A DNA stretch of 64,000 nucleotides from Neurospora tetraspora (taxonomy: Eukaryota; Ascomycota; Sordariomycetes; Sordariales; Sordariaceae), in the NCBI RefSeq assembly GCF_033439725.1, contig NW_026944383.1:5208001-5272000 (forward strand), read 5' to 3'. Under the pieces are notes generated by a model. It was not told the origin of the DNA. It ran no database searches and saw only the letters and a list, made by a program, of their open reading frames with translations. This document shows positions 10,043 through 23,400 of this stretch, one piece after another (position 1 is the stretch's first letter; each line of letters begins with the position of its first letter). Position numbers and translations under genes: made by a program.

Positions 10043-13000
10043 TCCAATGACGCAGGAGGAGCGCGGCAGCCGAAGTCATTCGCTGCTGCCACGCCGCTCA
10101 ATGCCCTATCAGAATCTCAACAAAAAAATCGTTCCCGTAGCGCACTTTCCCACCCTCCATTTCTGCCGGGGCATGGCAAGCTTGTGAAAGTCACCGGGGC
10201 TGCGCAGGCCCAGCTTGAAAGGCCTGGATGGCCTGGCTTGGATTTGAGTCGCGCCCCTGCTTTCCAGAAGTGGAAAAGTGCAGCGCATTTCACCTCGGCC
10301 GAGCACCTCGGTTTACTTCCGTCTCGGCCACACCCGATGCTACATTTCATGAAGATCACCGTTGACCAAGACCAAGCCTCGCTTCATGATAATGCGACAT
10401 TGCTATCATGGACCGAGGCAAAATACGCTTCAAAATGAGGCCATCAGCAACGTTGGCGACACGTACAAAATGGACCATCCCGCCCTTTGTTGCCAGAAGT
10501 CTTTCGAAAATTTTAGGCGGGCACAAGCCGCCCGGAACCGTTAGGGTCCCTGCGGGGAACATGGCGGGGTTTCGGATCCCCTTTTTCGGTTGACACTGCG
10601 AATCCCGTCCTGTCACGGGTGTGAGAGAACTGAGAAGCACTGAGGGATCCACAGAAAGCAAGTCTGGATTCTGCTAGAAAATCCGGGGCGCCTGGATCCT
10701 TGGAGCCCATCATGCTGGAGTTGGACTGCGGGCGTCTCGGTCTGGGGGCCGAAAGGGGTCCGTCGGTCGCCGTGCGGACCTTGTCCCGGACACAGGCGGT
10801 TGATGTCGGGGCGCGTGGGGGGTTTTGAAGGAATTGAGTTTGCACGCCCGGTCCCGTAAAGCTTGTTTGATGGAGTTACCACCTCCGGATGAAGACCGTG
10901 CTCGAGCAACTTGAAAAGTTGAACCAAACCGGCGGGCTTGCTTACTTGCACAGACATCATGCCGTACGAGCGGTCCTGACAGGAACATCATCAGGGTCCA
11001 AGAGTTGATCATCTGCACCGCACAACCTGCTTGGCTTACACGTTGAGGAGAGCCCATGTGGCCCGCTTGTGTTGCCTAGCAAAGTCTTTTCTCGTAAATT
11101 TATTGAAGGCATCCAGGAAGGTCCGCGACACCCGGCTTCGACCAAATTCTGATATCTGATCCAGAAAAGCCACCTCGACGTCAAAGGCAACTTGAGTTTC
11201 CGGGAACAAGTACCGATATTCAACATCGATGGGCCCTGCATGATGCAGACGCGAAGAATCTTGACTTGGGGTCAGTCCGAAGTCAAAGTCCCGAATTCCC
11301 AGGGTAGCTACCGTCTGATATTTTCGTGCACCTCATCCGACAATTAACGGAGGCGCTGGCTATTCACGTGGATATTGTGGCGGGACTCTATTGTGTATCT
11401 AACACCCCCCACCCCCGGAGCCGCATCCGGATCTTAGCTCGGCGAAGCTCCGCCCAAACCCCAGTCATGCCATGCTCCGGAAGCCGTACAATGGCCGGGC
11501 TCCGAGTCTGCAGTCGGATAAGCAGGGGGGAAGCGATAGAGGGCCGATCCGATCGGTCCACGACCGTCATCCGATGCCGTGACCTTCCGGATGTGCGAGT
11601 TGTGATGGTCCGTGCGCCTGCCAGATCTTTCCGATATTTCTGGAGCCACGAGAGCCTTGGGCGCGGACTAAACGGTGATGTCATTGGACAGGGATATGGA
11701 ATCGGCGCGGGGCAGCCCAATGCCACCCCTCACTTCCTTCTCCAAGACAGCGTTTGAACATGCGGTCAGCATCCGTTGCGCCCAGGAGTGTCGAGGAAAT
11801 TACTTTGCGATTCAAGAACATGAAGCTGTAAACCGGCTGTTGGGCGCCATGGGCAATCTTCTGCTTGTCCGATCGGACCTGGAGCTCACCGAGCGCTCTC
11901 GCAACTTGAATGGTTGGAACTGGCCAAGCGCGTTTGTGCCGAGTCAAGGATCTTCAGGCACAGACTGTCAAACTGTCAAGGCGTGTTTAATCGCCGATTT
12001 TGAAACCAACGATAAGGCAAACCTCAGATCTTGCGGGAGGGAAGGAACGTTCATGACAGGGAGAATGGTATCTTCAGGAGTGATAGAGATAAAGGAAAGT
12101 GCACAACACCTTCCGCATGCATCGTCCACCACTTCACAACTCCCATCTCGTCTTTTTTCTTTCAAAGTCGCAGCTACCTTGCAGCAGTCATATTCGCTGT
12201 CACTCCTGCATACCCGTCTGCCATTGGACAAGTAATTGATGGGTGTGGATCAAGCTCGCTCTTGGCATCATCTCGACGTGCTGTGCTCTCACGACCTCCA
12301 TCAGCTCACTCCCACCACTTGCCGTCCCACGTCCGAGGTGGTGTTGAACACGGGTCGGGGTGGAATCGCCAGTGTTGTCGTTGCTGCATTTTGCTTGTTT
12401 TCTGACGGGTCCCTTCTGCTCTAGACTGCCGTCAACCCCTGGCAAGAGTCGTCGAGCTAGAAGCCAAACCTTGGTTGTAAGCTCGTCCGCCAGCCAAGTT
12501 GCTCCAGTCAAGCCCCAGTCTGGAAGCTATTGTCTGCCTCCGGTCCTATCACAGCCAAACCACACGGGCCCATACCTACGATATCACGATTTGGATTTCT
12601 CTTCAACAGTCGTCACCTACATTTCGTACATAATCCCTCTGGCCCCCGAGGCTTTTGTTGGAGCCACGTCGCTTGGAATGTTTTGTTGAGCCCTCTCTGT
12701 CTCTGCTGTCTACTTATTTCGTGTCTAGAGACCAACGACTGTAAGACCATCGCGATCCCTGATTCCCTGTGCTCTCCCAGCGTCGCAACCGTTACGGGCA
12801 TCGCCACTACAGCTCCCGCAGCCCCTACGGACGTCGTTGATAGGGTGAAACTGTTCTGACTTCCTTGCTGATCAGGCAGATATACTTGGGATCCCACCGT
12901 GTTGATCCTTACAAGTTTTGTCTCCTCTCTGGACCGCCTAGCACCAAGCTCCATCACCGCCGGTCTGCTACGCTAGAGCCCTAGCGCCTCACCGACACGC

Positions 13001-13075
13001 CAGCTCTCCCAAAGCTCCCCTCAATACTAAAGGTCGTGGGGAGCTCCCTCCGACCCCGCCTCCCTTTCCCCAACA
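10043..13075. other. 3-kb region with no supported gene; upstream of debranching enzyme
   Basis: A run of weak short frames on both strands, none with recognisable domains. Because it lies upstream of the plus-strand debranching gene, it probably holds that gene's promoter and a leader. Several short upstream ATGs occur between 12,236 and 13,020. A homopurine-A run (about 9970-9984, just before this region) lies in the dehydrogenase leader. Confidence 0.45.
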
Positions 13076-16000
13076 ATGATCCCCAGAACCATGGTTTCCA
13101 ACGAAGTTTACCTATTGCCACTGAAGGACGATGGCTCGCCTGACGTGCCCGGCGAGTACATCTACATTGCGCCCAAGTCGAAAGACCCAGTAACGATTCG
13201 CTTTGCCATCGAGGGCACTTCCAGCATCTGCAGCCATGGCAGCTTGTGGGTGAACATCCCTGAGCACGGCCAGCCGTTCCAGCGGAACAAGTTCCGCGAG
13301 TTCAAGTAAACAAACCCACCCCCTATTTTCATCAGATGAAAGCTGTAAAATACCGGTAAACAAGGCTAACAATCCCGTTACAGGCTCGTCCCTGACTTCA
13401 ACCGCACGCTCGAGATTTCGATTCCGATTTACGAGGCCGGCGCGTACGCCTTCTACACCACATATGCTGAACTCCCTGATTTGGCCAGCAACCTGGTAAA
13501 CGCCGACGGAACCGTTACCAAGGCCACACAGAAAAAGACGCCGCTGTACTATATCGATGTCGCACCCAGGCTCTCGCTGGACGGGCAGCCGCTGCCGCTT
13601 CCGGCGCTATCCATCTTCTCCATCATCAGCAAGTTCATGGGCAAGTACCCAACAGACTGGGAACGCCACCTTCGGGGAATCAGCGACCGAGGGTACAACA
13701 TGATCCACTTCACACCACTGCAGGTACGAGGTGCATCAAATTCGCCATACAGCTTGTATGATCAACTGGGCTGGGACCCAGCTTGCTTCCCCGCAGGCGA
13801 GCCCGATGTCCAGAAGATGGTGGAAAGTCTGGAGAAGAACCACTCCCTGCTCAGCTTGACGGATATTGTCCTCAACCACACTGCACACAATAGCGAGTGG
13901 CTCTTGGAGCATCCCGAGGCCGGATACAACTTGACGACTGCGCCATGGCTCGAGTCCGCCTACCTCCTCGATACCAAGCTGCTCGAGCTGGGTACCAGGT
14001 TGGAGGAGCTTGGCCTTCCCACTGAGCTCAAGGACGTCGATGATCTGGTCAAGATTATGGACGCCATCAAGAAGGAGGTCATTGCTCAAATTCGCCTATG
14101 GGAGTACTATACTCTCGACGTGGAGCGTGATGCTGACGCTGCGGTCGAGTCCTGGGTTGCCAACGACACTGACTTCCCACAAGGATCCGTTGGAGCTGGC
14201 GGTATTGACGCTCTACACTCCGCTACACCTAAGGAGCAAGCAGAGTTCCTAATCCAGCATGGTTTGCAGAACATGGATTATCTTGGCGAGCGCTTCAGGC
14301 GGAGGGCTAACCCCAAGGTGGCTGCCGCTCTTTTGTCTGCCCTCTTCGGCCGGTACGAAGGGGAGACGAAGGATACTGCCGACCAGGCAGCAGCCAGGGC
14401 CAAGATTGTCGAGATTCTGGAGATCGTGAACGTTCCATTCTACAAGGAGTACGATGACGAAGTTGCCGAAATCTTGCAGCAGCTGTTCAATCGCATCAAG
14501 TACGTCCGACTCGATGAGCACGGCCCAAAGTTCGGACCCATCAACGCCGAAAACCCCCTAATCGAGACGTACTTCACCCGTCTTCCAGTCAACGAGAAGA
14601 CGAAGAAGCACAAGAAGGAAGACCTGGTTCTTGCGAACAACGGATGGGTATGGGGCGGAAACGCGCTGGTCGACAATGCCGGCCCCAACTCTCGCGTCTA
14701 TCTTCGCCGCGAAGTCATTGTCTGGGGAGACTGCACAAAGCTTCGTTACGGAAGCGGTCCTGAAGACAGCCCATGGCTTTGGGAGCACATGACGAAGTAC
14801 GCCCGCATGCTGGCCAAGTACTTCGCCGGCTTCCGTATCGACAACTGTCATTCCACTCCTCTTCATGTCGCTGAGCACATCCTCGATGAGGCTCGCCGTG
14901 TTCGCCCCGACCTCTATGTCGTTGCCGAGCTTTTCACCGGTTCCGAAGAGATGGATTATGTCTTTGTCAAGCGTCTGGGTATCAGCGCACTGATCCGCGA
15001 GGCCATGCAGGCATGGAGCACTGGCGAGCTCAGTCGTCTGGTTCATCGTCACGGAGGTCGACCCATTGGCAGCTTCGAAGTTGACGAGGTCTCAAGCAAC
15101 GAGGGTCGCTCGTCGTCCATCAGCGGCACGAATGGAGATGGCGTCTACACACGCGAGGTCATCCGCCGTATCAGGCCAGTTCCTGTCCAAGCACTCTTTA
15201 TGGACTGCACTCATGACAATGAGGTTCCTGCTCAGAAGCGTGATGCGCGTGACACGCTTCCCAACGCAGCCCTGGTCGCCATGTGCGCAAGCGCTACCGG
15301 CAGCGTGATGGGATACGACGAGATCTATCCCAGGCTTGTTGACTTGGTTGGCGAAACCCGTCTCTACACGTCCGAGGCTTCCAATGCCCCTGTCAAAACG
15401 GGAGAGGGTAAGGGTGGAATCGCTGGTGTGAAGAAGCTTCTCAACCAGATTCACACCTTGATGGGCATGGATGGCTACGATGAGACGCATATCCACCATG
15501 AGGACGAGTACGTCACAGTTCACAGAGTCCATCAGGAGTCGAGAAAGGGCTACTTCCTCATTGCCCACACTGCGTTCCCCGGTTATGGAAATGGCAACGG
15601 CGCTTTCAACCCTGTCCACCTGACCGGTACAAAGGCTCGCCATCTCGGTAGCTGGATGCTTGAGGTTGATGCTAGCAAGGAAGCCGTTGACGAGGTCCTG
15701 AGCGATAAGAAGCATCTTCGTGGTCTTCCCAGCCGTCTGGTCGGTTTGCCAGGCGTGCGGATGGAAGTCAAGGGGCAAGATACCATCATCACCGTCCGTG
15801 AAAAGTTCCCTCCTGGAAGTATTGCTCTCTTCGAGACTTGGATCCCGGCGGCAGAGCACTCGAGCGGTTTGGACAACTTTGTCACCTCTGGCGCAAAGAC
15901 AGCAATGGAGGAGCTTGATCTTGTCGACCTCAACTTCCTTCTGTACAAGTGCGAGCCTGAGGAGCGTGATGCTAGCGATGGCCAGGATGGAACCTACGAC

Positions 16001-17923
16001 ATTCCCGGCCACGGCAAGATTGTGTATGCTGGATTGCAAGGTTGGTGGAGCATCCTCAAGGATGTTATCAAGGACAACAACCTCGCACATCCTCTATGCC
16101 AGCATCTAAGAGACGGCCAGTGGGCTCTCGACTACATTGTTGGGAGAATTGAGCGTGCCTCGAAGAAGGAGGAGTATCGCCGGCTGGCGAAGCCTGCTCA
16201 GTGGTTGAAGGAGCGCTTCGACGCTATCCGTCCCATCCCCAGCTTCTTGCTTCCCAGATACTTCGGTCTTGTGCTTCGCACTGCCTATCTTGCGGCCTTT
16301 GAACGCGGTATCTCCCTTATGGACAGCAATGTCATCAAGGGGCAATGGTTCCTGCAAAGTTTGGCCATGGTCAGCGTTCAGCAGACTGGTCTCGTCAAGT
16401 CAGCGTCACTGTATCCCAACCGGCTCGTTCCGTCGCTTGCTGCGGGTCTGCCTCACTTCGCTGTCTCGTGGGCTCGCTGCTGGGGTCGCGATGTGTTCAT
16501 TTCCCTCCGCGGCTTGTACCTCGGTACTGGTCGCTATGCAGAGGCCAGAGAGCATATCCACGCCTTCGCCAGCGTGCTCAAGCATGGTATGATTCCTAAT
16601 CTTCTGGGAAGCGGTAATAACCCCAGATACAACTCCAGAGATTCTGTTTGGTTCTTCCTGCAGTGCATCCAGGACTACACCCGTCTGGTTCCCAATGGCT
16701 TGTCGATCCTAGATGACAAGGTCAAGCGGCGCTTCCTCCCTTACGATGATACCTACTTCGACGTCAATGATGAGCGTGCGTACAGCAAGGAAAGCACCAT
16801 CGCCGAGATCATCCAGGAGGTTTTCCAGCGCCATGCCGAGGGCATGAAGTACCGTGAGGCGAACGCCGGCCCCAACTTGGATATGCAGATGAGCGATGCC
16901 GGGTTCGACCAGGAGATCAAGGTTGACTGGAGCAACGGTTTCATCTTCGGCGGTAACCAGGCCAACTGTGGTACCTGGATGGACAAGATGGGTGAGAGCG
17001 AGCGTGCTGGTTCCAAGGGTGTGCCGGGAACTCCCAGAGACGGTGCTGCCGTTGAGATCACGGGTATGTTGTACAGCAACCTGAAGTGGGTGGCTTCTCT
17101 CAATGAAGCCGGCAAGTTCAAGCACTCCAGCGTTCGCAAGGCCGATGGCACCGAAATTGCCCTGAAGGACTGGGCTGCTCTCATCAAGGAGAACTTTGAG
17201 CGTTGCTACTTCGTCCCCATCTCCCCCGACGAGGACTCCAAGTACGATGTCAACCCGGCGATCATCAACCGTCGTGGCATCTACAAGGATCTCTACCGTT
17301 CCGGTAAGGAGTATGAGGACTACCAGCTCCGCTGCAACTTCCCCATTGTCATGACATGCGCCCCCGACCTCTTCGTTCCGGAGCACGCTATGCATGCTCT
17401 TTGGGTTGCCGACACCGCTCTCCGCGGCCCCACTGGCATGGCTACGCTCGACCCCAGCGACATGAACTACAGGCCGTACTACCGCAACAGCGAGGACAGC
17501 GAGGACTTTGCCACCAGCAAGGGTCGCAACTACCACCAGGGTCCCGAGTGGCTGTGGCCGACTGGTTTCTTTCTCCGGGCGCTGCTCAAGTTCGACTTGA
17601 TGCGCCGCGGCCGTGACGATGCCGAGGGCCGCACCGAGGCCTTCCAGCAGGTCACCAGGCGACTTATTGGGTGCAAGGAGATGATTCAGCGGAGCCCGTG
17701 GGCTGGACTTACGGAGTTGACGCAGAAGAATGGAGAGGAGTGTCATGATTCGGTGAGTTTCCCATATCCACAACCGCCTAAACATACGAATAGTATACTA
17801 ACCGTTGATTTTCTTGTACAGTGTCCTACCCAAGCGTGGTCCGCCGGTTGCTTGATTGACCTCTACATGGACGCCGCTGAGGAACAAGCCAAGCTTGAGA
17901 AGCAGTCTCTGCCCTTGAGATAG
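13076..17923 (+). CDS. GDB1: glycogen debranching enzyme (4-alpha-glucanotransferase / amylo-1,6-glucosidase)
   Basis: Three exons, 13076-13305, 13384-17752 and 17822-17923, encode 1566 residues (the family is about 1,530-1,540). Intron 1 (78 nt) has GTAAAC...ACAG. Intron 2 (69 nt) has GTGAGT, a CTAAC branch site and ACAG. The bifunctional cytosolic enzyme moves maltotriosyl units and then cleaves the remaining alpha-1,6 glucose, finishing glycogen breakdown after phosphorylase. The N-terminal half is the GH13-like transferase domain: DIVLNHTAHNS, nucleophile Asp563 in FRIDNCHS, acid/base Glu592 in VVAELFTGS and Asp688 in DCTHDNE. The C-terminal half is the GH133 glucosidase: RCWGRDVFISLRG, RDSVWFFLQC, GTWMDKMGESE (probable catalytic Asp) and NGEECHDS|CPTQAW, where the bar marks intron 2. 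A second ATG (Met6, ACCATGG) has the better context and may be the true start. Intron 2 has no stop and is a multiple of three, so its retention would keep the frame. Confidence 0.97.
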
Positions 17924-19533
17924 GTGTCGAGGGTGGTTGAAGAGGCTACGAACTTGGTTACGAAGCTTACGACTACGGCAACGGTGACGAGCGAGCGTGA
18001 CGGTGATGACGACACGGGAAGTGAGAATGATGGCGCTTAGAACAAACAAAAGATGCAATAACTGTAATAGATCATTGGCGGAGCGTTTACGAGTAAACAC
18101 TTTGGTTAAAACCTAGACAGAGAAAATGTTTCCAACGAGGGCGGACAGAGGCAAAGACAGGCAGGCAGGACCTTTCTTTTTGGAAACAGAAAAGAGATAT
18201 AGGATTCAATCTAAAAGAATAAGAATTATCCCTTTGACCACCCATCGCCTAGTCCACCTAAGTAGTTCAACTGCCCGGTGTTTCATCATGTCCCGACTAC
18301 CGAGTGTCTGGGACTCCAGTGATGAGCAACAGGGGCTTCGGCATTTATAGTTCTGCCAAGGCCCCAAGGCTCTTGGAGCTCTTGGAGGCTCCAAAGTCAA
18401 GGAACTTGGGAACGTAACGAGATTGCCATTCTTAGATCTTGACATTGCTACGATGAATCGAGATCTCCACTAGGTACTTCGACATTCGGCACGGCACGTG
18501 GGAGATCAAAAACAAAAAGGTCGGCATTTCTGTCGTTTTCGGAGACACAAGATCAAAGGGGGGGTTTCAACAATGAAGATCGCCAAAAATGCATTTTGTC
18601 GTTTTGGACACAAACACGTGTGGAAGAAAAAGGTCAAAAGGTCAAAAGGTCAAAAGGGGGGAAGGAAGTGGGATAGCAATTCGTGCAACAACCAGAAGGC
18701 GTTGCTCTCGTTTTCGGACATACAAGATCAAAGCGGGATACGCAACAGTAAACATCGACAAAAATGCAGTTCCCGTTTCGTTTTTGACAGACAAAAAACC
18801 TCCGCTCTATCTGGTGATGAAGAGGGCTTCCAAGGATCGAAATGCCTGGTTTCAGCTAGTTGGTATGGAATGGATTGGGGGGGTATCCTTTATCGTCCTT
18901 CCTCTTCTCTCCTTTTGATTATATCTCTTTCATGCTTCTCCTCCTCCCCCCCGCCCCTTTCTCTACAGCCCATAGTACACAGTTCATAGCCCAGAGCCCA
19001 TGCGGCAGCGCGTATAGGAGGTGATGGTGGTACTACTGATACAATTGACACGACCGCCCTGCCGACCTTTCTCTCTCCTCAAGCACCCAGCCCCCGCCCC
19101 CACCCCGTCCATGTATAAGAAAACCAAAATGATGGAAAATTTCGCCGCAACGCCGACTAGATGAGAGAATGTCCGAAGCCCAACCCAGAGGTGGACAGAC
19201 AGGCGGAAATAACATGGACCCCCGCGCGGTTGATACCCAAAAAGAGCGGAAGGATGATGATGGTGACTAAAAATGATAAGCGAAACATGACCCCCCGTTC
19301 GAAGAGAGGAGGGACATGGAGAGGGGCGGTAGGCGATGAGGACGACGGCGGCGAAAGACAGATCTATCGTGTCGACGTCGATGTCGTGGGTTGATAACCG
19401 GCGAAGATGGGTCCGAGGCGTATTTATCAGGTGTTTCTTTTTCTTTCCCTCCGTGTCGTCAACAGGAAAAGCAACCGTTCAACTCGACAGCCATATACGT
19501 GAGTGAAGGTAAGCAAGGCCCAATGGCAATAAC
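17924..19533. other. intergenic between convergent genes, with repeats
   Basis: No gene seen. It holds the 3' untranslated regions of the debranching and Cys-rich membrane protein genes, and the diverged repeats described separately at 18,525-18,785. Confidence 0.5.
18525..18785. repeat. diverged direct repeats and a GGTCAAAA array
   Basis: A segment of about 65 bp containing TCGTTTTCGGA, ACACAAGATCAAAG and GACAAAAATGCA-like blocks occurs near 18,533-18,597 and again, diverged, near 18,711-18,776. Its TCGTTTT.GGACACAA head appears a third time near 18,600. Between them, GGTCAAAA is repeated in tandem three times (about 18,633-18,658). The stretch is non-coding by eye and may be a decayed minisatellite downstream of the debranching gene. 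Confidence 0.6.
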
Positions 19534-20421
19534 TCATGTCCTCTCCGTAACAGTCCACTTCTTCTTCGTCTTCTTGGGCTTCTCGTCAAACACGGTAGCC
19601 TCGGCGATGGGCGCCGGGGAGAACATGGTCGCACCGGGAACATGCGCGCCGTCGTTGGGAACCACCCGGCCTGACTCGGTGGTGTGGGCCATGTTGTGGC
19701 CAAGCGCGAACTTACGGTCACGCTTGCGGAGGTAGGCCCGCCGCCAGAAGCAGGCGCCTATCCAGATGCCGACGAAAGCGACGACGATGATGACGAGGAA
19801 GATGATCCATTGGTAGTGGTTGTGCATCCTGGGAGGTACAGGTGTTAGTTACATTGCTGGGTCACATTGAAAGATTAAGACTGAAAAAGGAACATACCAT
19901 GAGCCTCCGCCTTTATCCTTGCTGGCGACAGCAGTACCTGTCGACGTTGCTGCTGTGCCAGTCGTTGTCGCAGTGGCCTTGCAGTAGCCTGTGTACCATG
20001 CCTGTTTGACATCATGTCAGTCACAAAGCCGTACTGTGTATACGACCATAGATTCCCCCGTACCTGAATCTTTGCCAAATCTGTAGGACTAGCCGTACAA
20101 GCAGCATCGCACACACCGGCGGTGCCGGTACTGAATGGAGCTAATCGTGCATCACCGCAGAAGCATTTCTGGAGAACATTGGCGGCGGCTGTCGTGGTTG
20201 CGCAGGCTCCGTTGACATCGTATAGGGGACCACATGCCGTTGCGCATGCAGGCATCGATTGTGTTGGAAAGACTGTCGTTACTGGTGTGGGCGCTAAAAT
20301 ACAGTGGTGTTGTTAGCTACAGCAACAAACAAAGGAACAATCAAGTAGCAGGGGGGCCAGATAGTGAGTGCTCTTTGTGGGGAGAGCCCATGCAACTCGT
20401 GAATTTCGACGTACCAGCCAT
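19534..20421 (-). CDS. four-exon Cys-rich single-pass membrane protein
   Basis: Exons 20421-20415, 20293-20064, 20001-19898 and 19828-19534 give 211 residues. All donors are GT and all acceptors AG, and the joins keep frame (ATGGCTG|CGCCC; AAAATTCAG-type end of exon 2 to GCATGG; TCATG|GATGCAC). The first exon is only 7 nt. The protein starts MAAPTPVTTVFPTQS. A 75-residue Cys-rich ectodomain (Cys in CATACG, GACAT, QKCFCGD, GVCDAAC, GYCKAT) and a Thr/Ser/Gly stalk follow. Then comes one strong membrane helix (IIFLVIIVVAFVGIWIGACF) and a basic cytoplasmic tail (RRAYLRKRDRK ... KPKKTKKKW). There is no cleavable signal peptide, so a type III orientation with the Cys-rich part outside is likely. 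The Cys pattern resembles small extracellular modules on fungal surface proteins but does not fit a full eight-Cys CFEM domain. Role unknown. Confidence 0.85.
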
Positions 20422-23400
20422 CTTGAATGATTATGTACGGGGTTGGAAGGGGGATATTTGGTGGTGTCTGTGCAAATATCGACGAGTCGTCGAGGTTTTG
20501 GTATTGTTATTGTTTCCGAAAGAATTTCTGTGTCAGGTGTGTCGGCTGCCGTGATTTGCGCTGCTGCGTGTGGTGGCTTACTCCGCCCCAAAGTGTGTCG
20601 GCGGAGGGAATGTTACGTCCGCCCGACCTTTAATTCCTTCCACCAGATGCCCTCGAAAATGCGCCCGTATGCGGCGTATGCGAAGCGAGCGAAAGCGGTG
20701 CTGGTCGATTTACGAAAAAGACCGAATATGTTGTGTTGTTGTCCAATTGACACCTTCCTTTCCTGATGTTGGCCGTATTGATTCCTGTCCCTGAACCCGT
20801 CGTCGTATGGTCGAATGACAACTGATGGGCAAAAGCTTGTTGGTGCTCTCGTCTCACCGTCACACCCGATGTCAGATGGCTGCTGGCGCCCGGATTCCGT
20901 AAAAAAAAGAGGGGACGACAGTGCAACGGGCACTGACGGGACGCTGTTGTTGTTGACTGTTGTTGTTGATGATGATGACAAGATGGCTGAAGAAACGATT
21001 GCAGGTTTGGTGGTTGTGCGTGATTCAGTTGGTCCCTTTGCCGTCCGGGGGGTTGTCTGGGCAGACAAGTACGCGGATCTTCGACGGATCTTCCCTCAGT
21101 GTATTTCCTGGTAATATCCGAGTGTTCCTCTCCGATTAGATCAGTCCAAGCGAGCGGACGGACGGACGGTGCGGGTGTTGTCAAAGCTGAATGATTGATG
21201 GCTTTGCCCGTCGTAAGCGGCAGAGTCGGGGGAGCTCGAGAGTCGAGGAGTCGTCGGGGAAACGAATGTCGGCGGTCGTCGAGTCGTTCGGGGAGTAAAA
21301 TGGCAAAAGGGAAAAAGCAAGTGACAAAGAGCAAAGAGAAAGGCGAACCGAAGCGAGGGGAAACCGAAGCGGATGATTACGCAGTGTGCAAACGAGGGTG
21401 TGAAGAGCGTCAGCACTCAGGGCAGCGCAGATGGACCAATCTGGACTTTGGCACCGGCTTCTGGTTTTGGTAGCCGGCTTCTTCCCTCTCGCTGGGCGTG
21501 CTGGGCGTGCTTGGCTGGGCTAAGGCGGGCTGAGTGATGGACTCCTGGCCAATCACAGGACGGAACTCACGGTCAAGACCCATCCACATACGGGACAATG
21601 AGCGCCTGGAAAGGTGAACCCGGAGTGCTGGAAGTGCTGGAACAGTGCCAGACACTTGGCTTGGCAGGCATGGCAGATGGATATCCAGGTGGAACTCGGA
21701 TCCACCAGCTGGCGCGTCTCACTTCAAGTTGCTCCAAACCTCGCAGCTGTCGTCTCAAGTTTCCGCATTCAATGTTGTCGGGTGCTCAATCTCCGCTCAG
21801 TCAGCAACATCAACACCAACACCAGCGGCATCTTGTGACCTTCCGAACCGCCCTCCACGAGACCGACGGCAAGTGTGTCGAAAACCAGAACAGGATTTCC
21901 AACCATTTCGATTTCGTTTCGACATTTCCCATTTCTTATTTTCCAGCTCAAATCACCCTTGGCACTCTTGGCGGCCCCTTGGCTCCATTGCTCAGCACCT
22001 GAACTGCGAATCGAGACCATGCCGCTTTGGGGAGTAGCGGCCATTCCATTCGATCTTCCCTCGACCTGCACTCAAACCTTGAACTCGACAACGATGTTCT
22101 GGGTTGACGTCACACTTCTTCGGAAAATAAGATAATGAGATGAAATGCATTTCTGGCAAGTTGTCTGTCGTGGTTATCTCACACAAATGGGAGCTGGAGG
22201 TGAGAGCAAGTGCGTGAATGCTGAATACATACCTCCCCCCTGGACATCAATAATAGGAGCTCTTTATTTCCCGCCCGTGTTTTGGCCGCCAACTGTCATG
22301 TTGTCCAGTCAGCACCAGCTTCTTTTGTTCGTTCAGACTCTTACAAGTTCCCAACTTCAAACAACCCCCAACACTCACTCACACCGAAGGGAGCATCGAA
22401 CTTCGAGAAACAAAACGGCACATGGAACAGGAAACAGAAACCTAACCGAGCCGTTTCTCCGACACCACCCTCTGCAATACCCCTCTTACGACGATCCGAT
22501 CTCCCCGGATCTTCCTTCTGCAGCCAATGTCATCATCCCTCGGGTAATATCTGGTCCTGTTATGAAACTCGTGCCGATACGTATCAACGCCCAAAGAAAA
22601 TCCATCAACTGTAACGACACATCGACGAATTATCAATCCAGGGGTTCAAACTCAACATTTCTTTCTTCATTTTCTCCCTGGCATGTCTAACAAAGGTTCC
22701 AGTTTAAGAAGCGTGGAAGACAATAGAGTGATCATGATAACCAGAAGGCTCAGTAGCTGTTGTTGCCCCCTACTTTCACAGAGCCTCAAAGCCAAGAGAG
22801 GCATATGGTAGTTGACCACATGGCCGGTTGCCTTATATCGCGAAATTGGGGTTGCCTTGAGCTTGGGATCATCTCCGTGTTACCAGTGGCTTGCTGCTGT
22901 GCCATTCTCATGTGGCAAAGCCGTCTCTGAGAACAAGAAAATCGTCCCTTTGCCATCCGATTTTACGCCCGTATGGCATGTTCGAAGCTCCTTCCGCGCT
23001 TACATGCTTTGGTGTCGAATATATCAACGCTCATCCGATGTTCTTGGGCGTGATACTCTCCATCCGGCGGTGAGAAAAGGACAGCCCTGCACGCATGGGC
23101 GGGGATGGTGCGTTGCAGCCTTCTCTAGGTACATCATGTAAGTGCATGATATGTACATGCCGTCCGGCACATGATACCCGTACCCACCACTTTGAAGAAG
23201 ACGCAAAGTCTCAATATCATCATGGTCTAGGACGGAAACAGCATCCGTGGACGGTCGAACCTTTCCTTCGGGTGCCGGAACGGACTCCCTTGTGCTTCTC
23301 CACGCTGCCGTAGAACCCGCGGATGCCCCCATTAGCTTCCATCCCCCTGACAGGTATACCTATCTCGTCCTTCGGTCACGCAGTCGGGTATGATCAGGTC

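Noticed and set aside
15092-17785. Long minus-strand frames opposite the debranching enzyme
   Set aside because: Antisense shadows of a strongly biased coding sequence; no independent motif.
20041-20053. TACGACCATAG, like the start of the dispersed Neurospora 5S rRNA genes
   Set aside because: Only about a dozen bases match; the rest of the 5S sequence is absent and the site lies in an intron.
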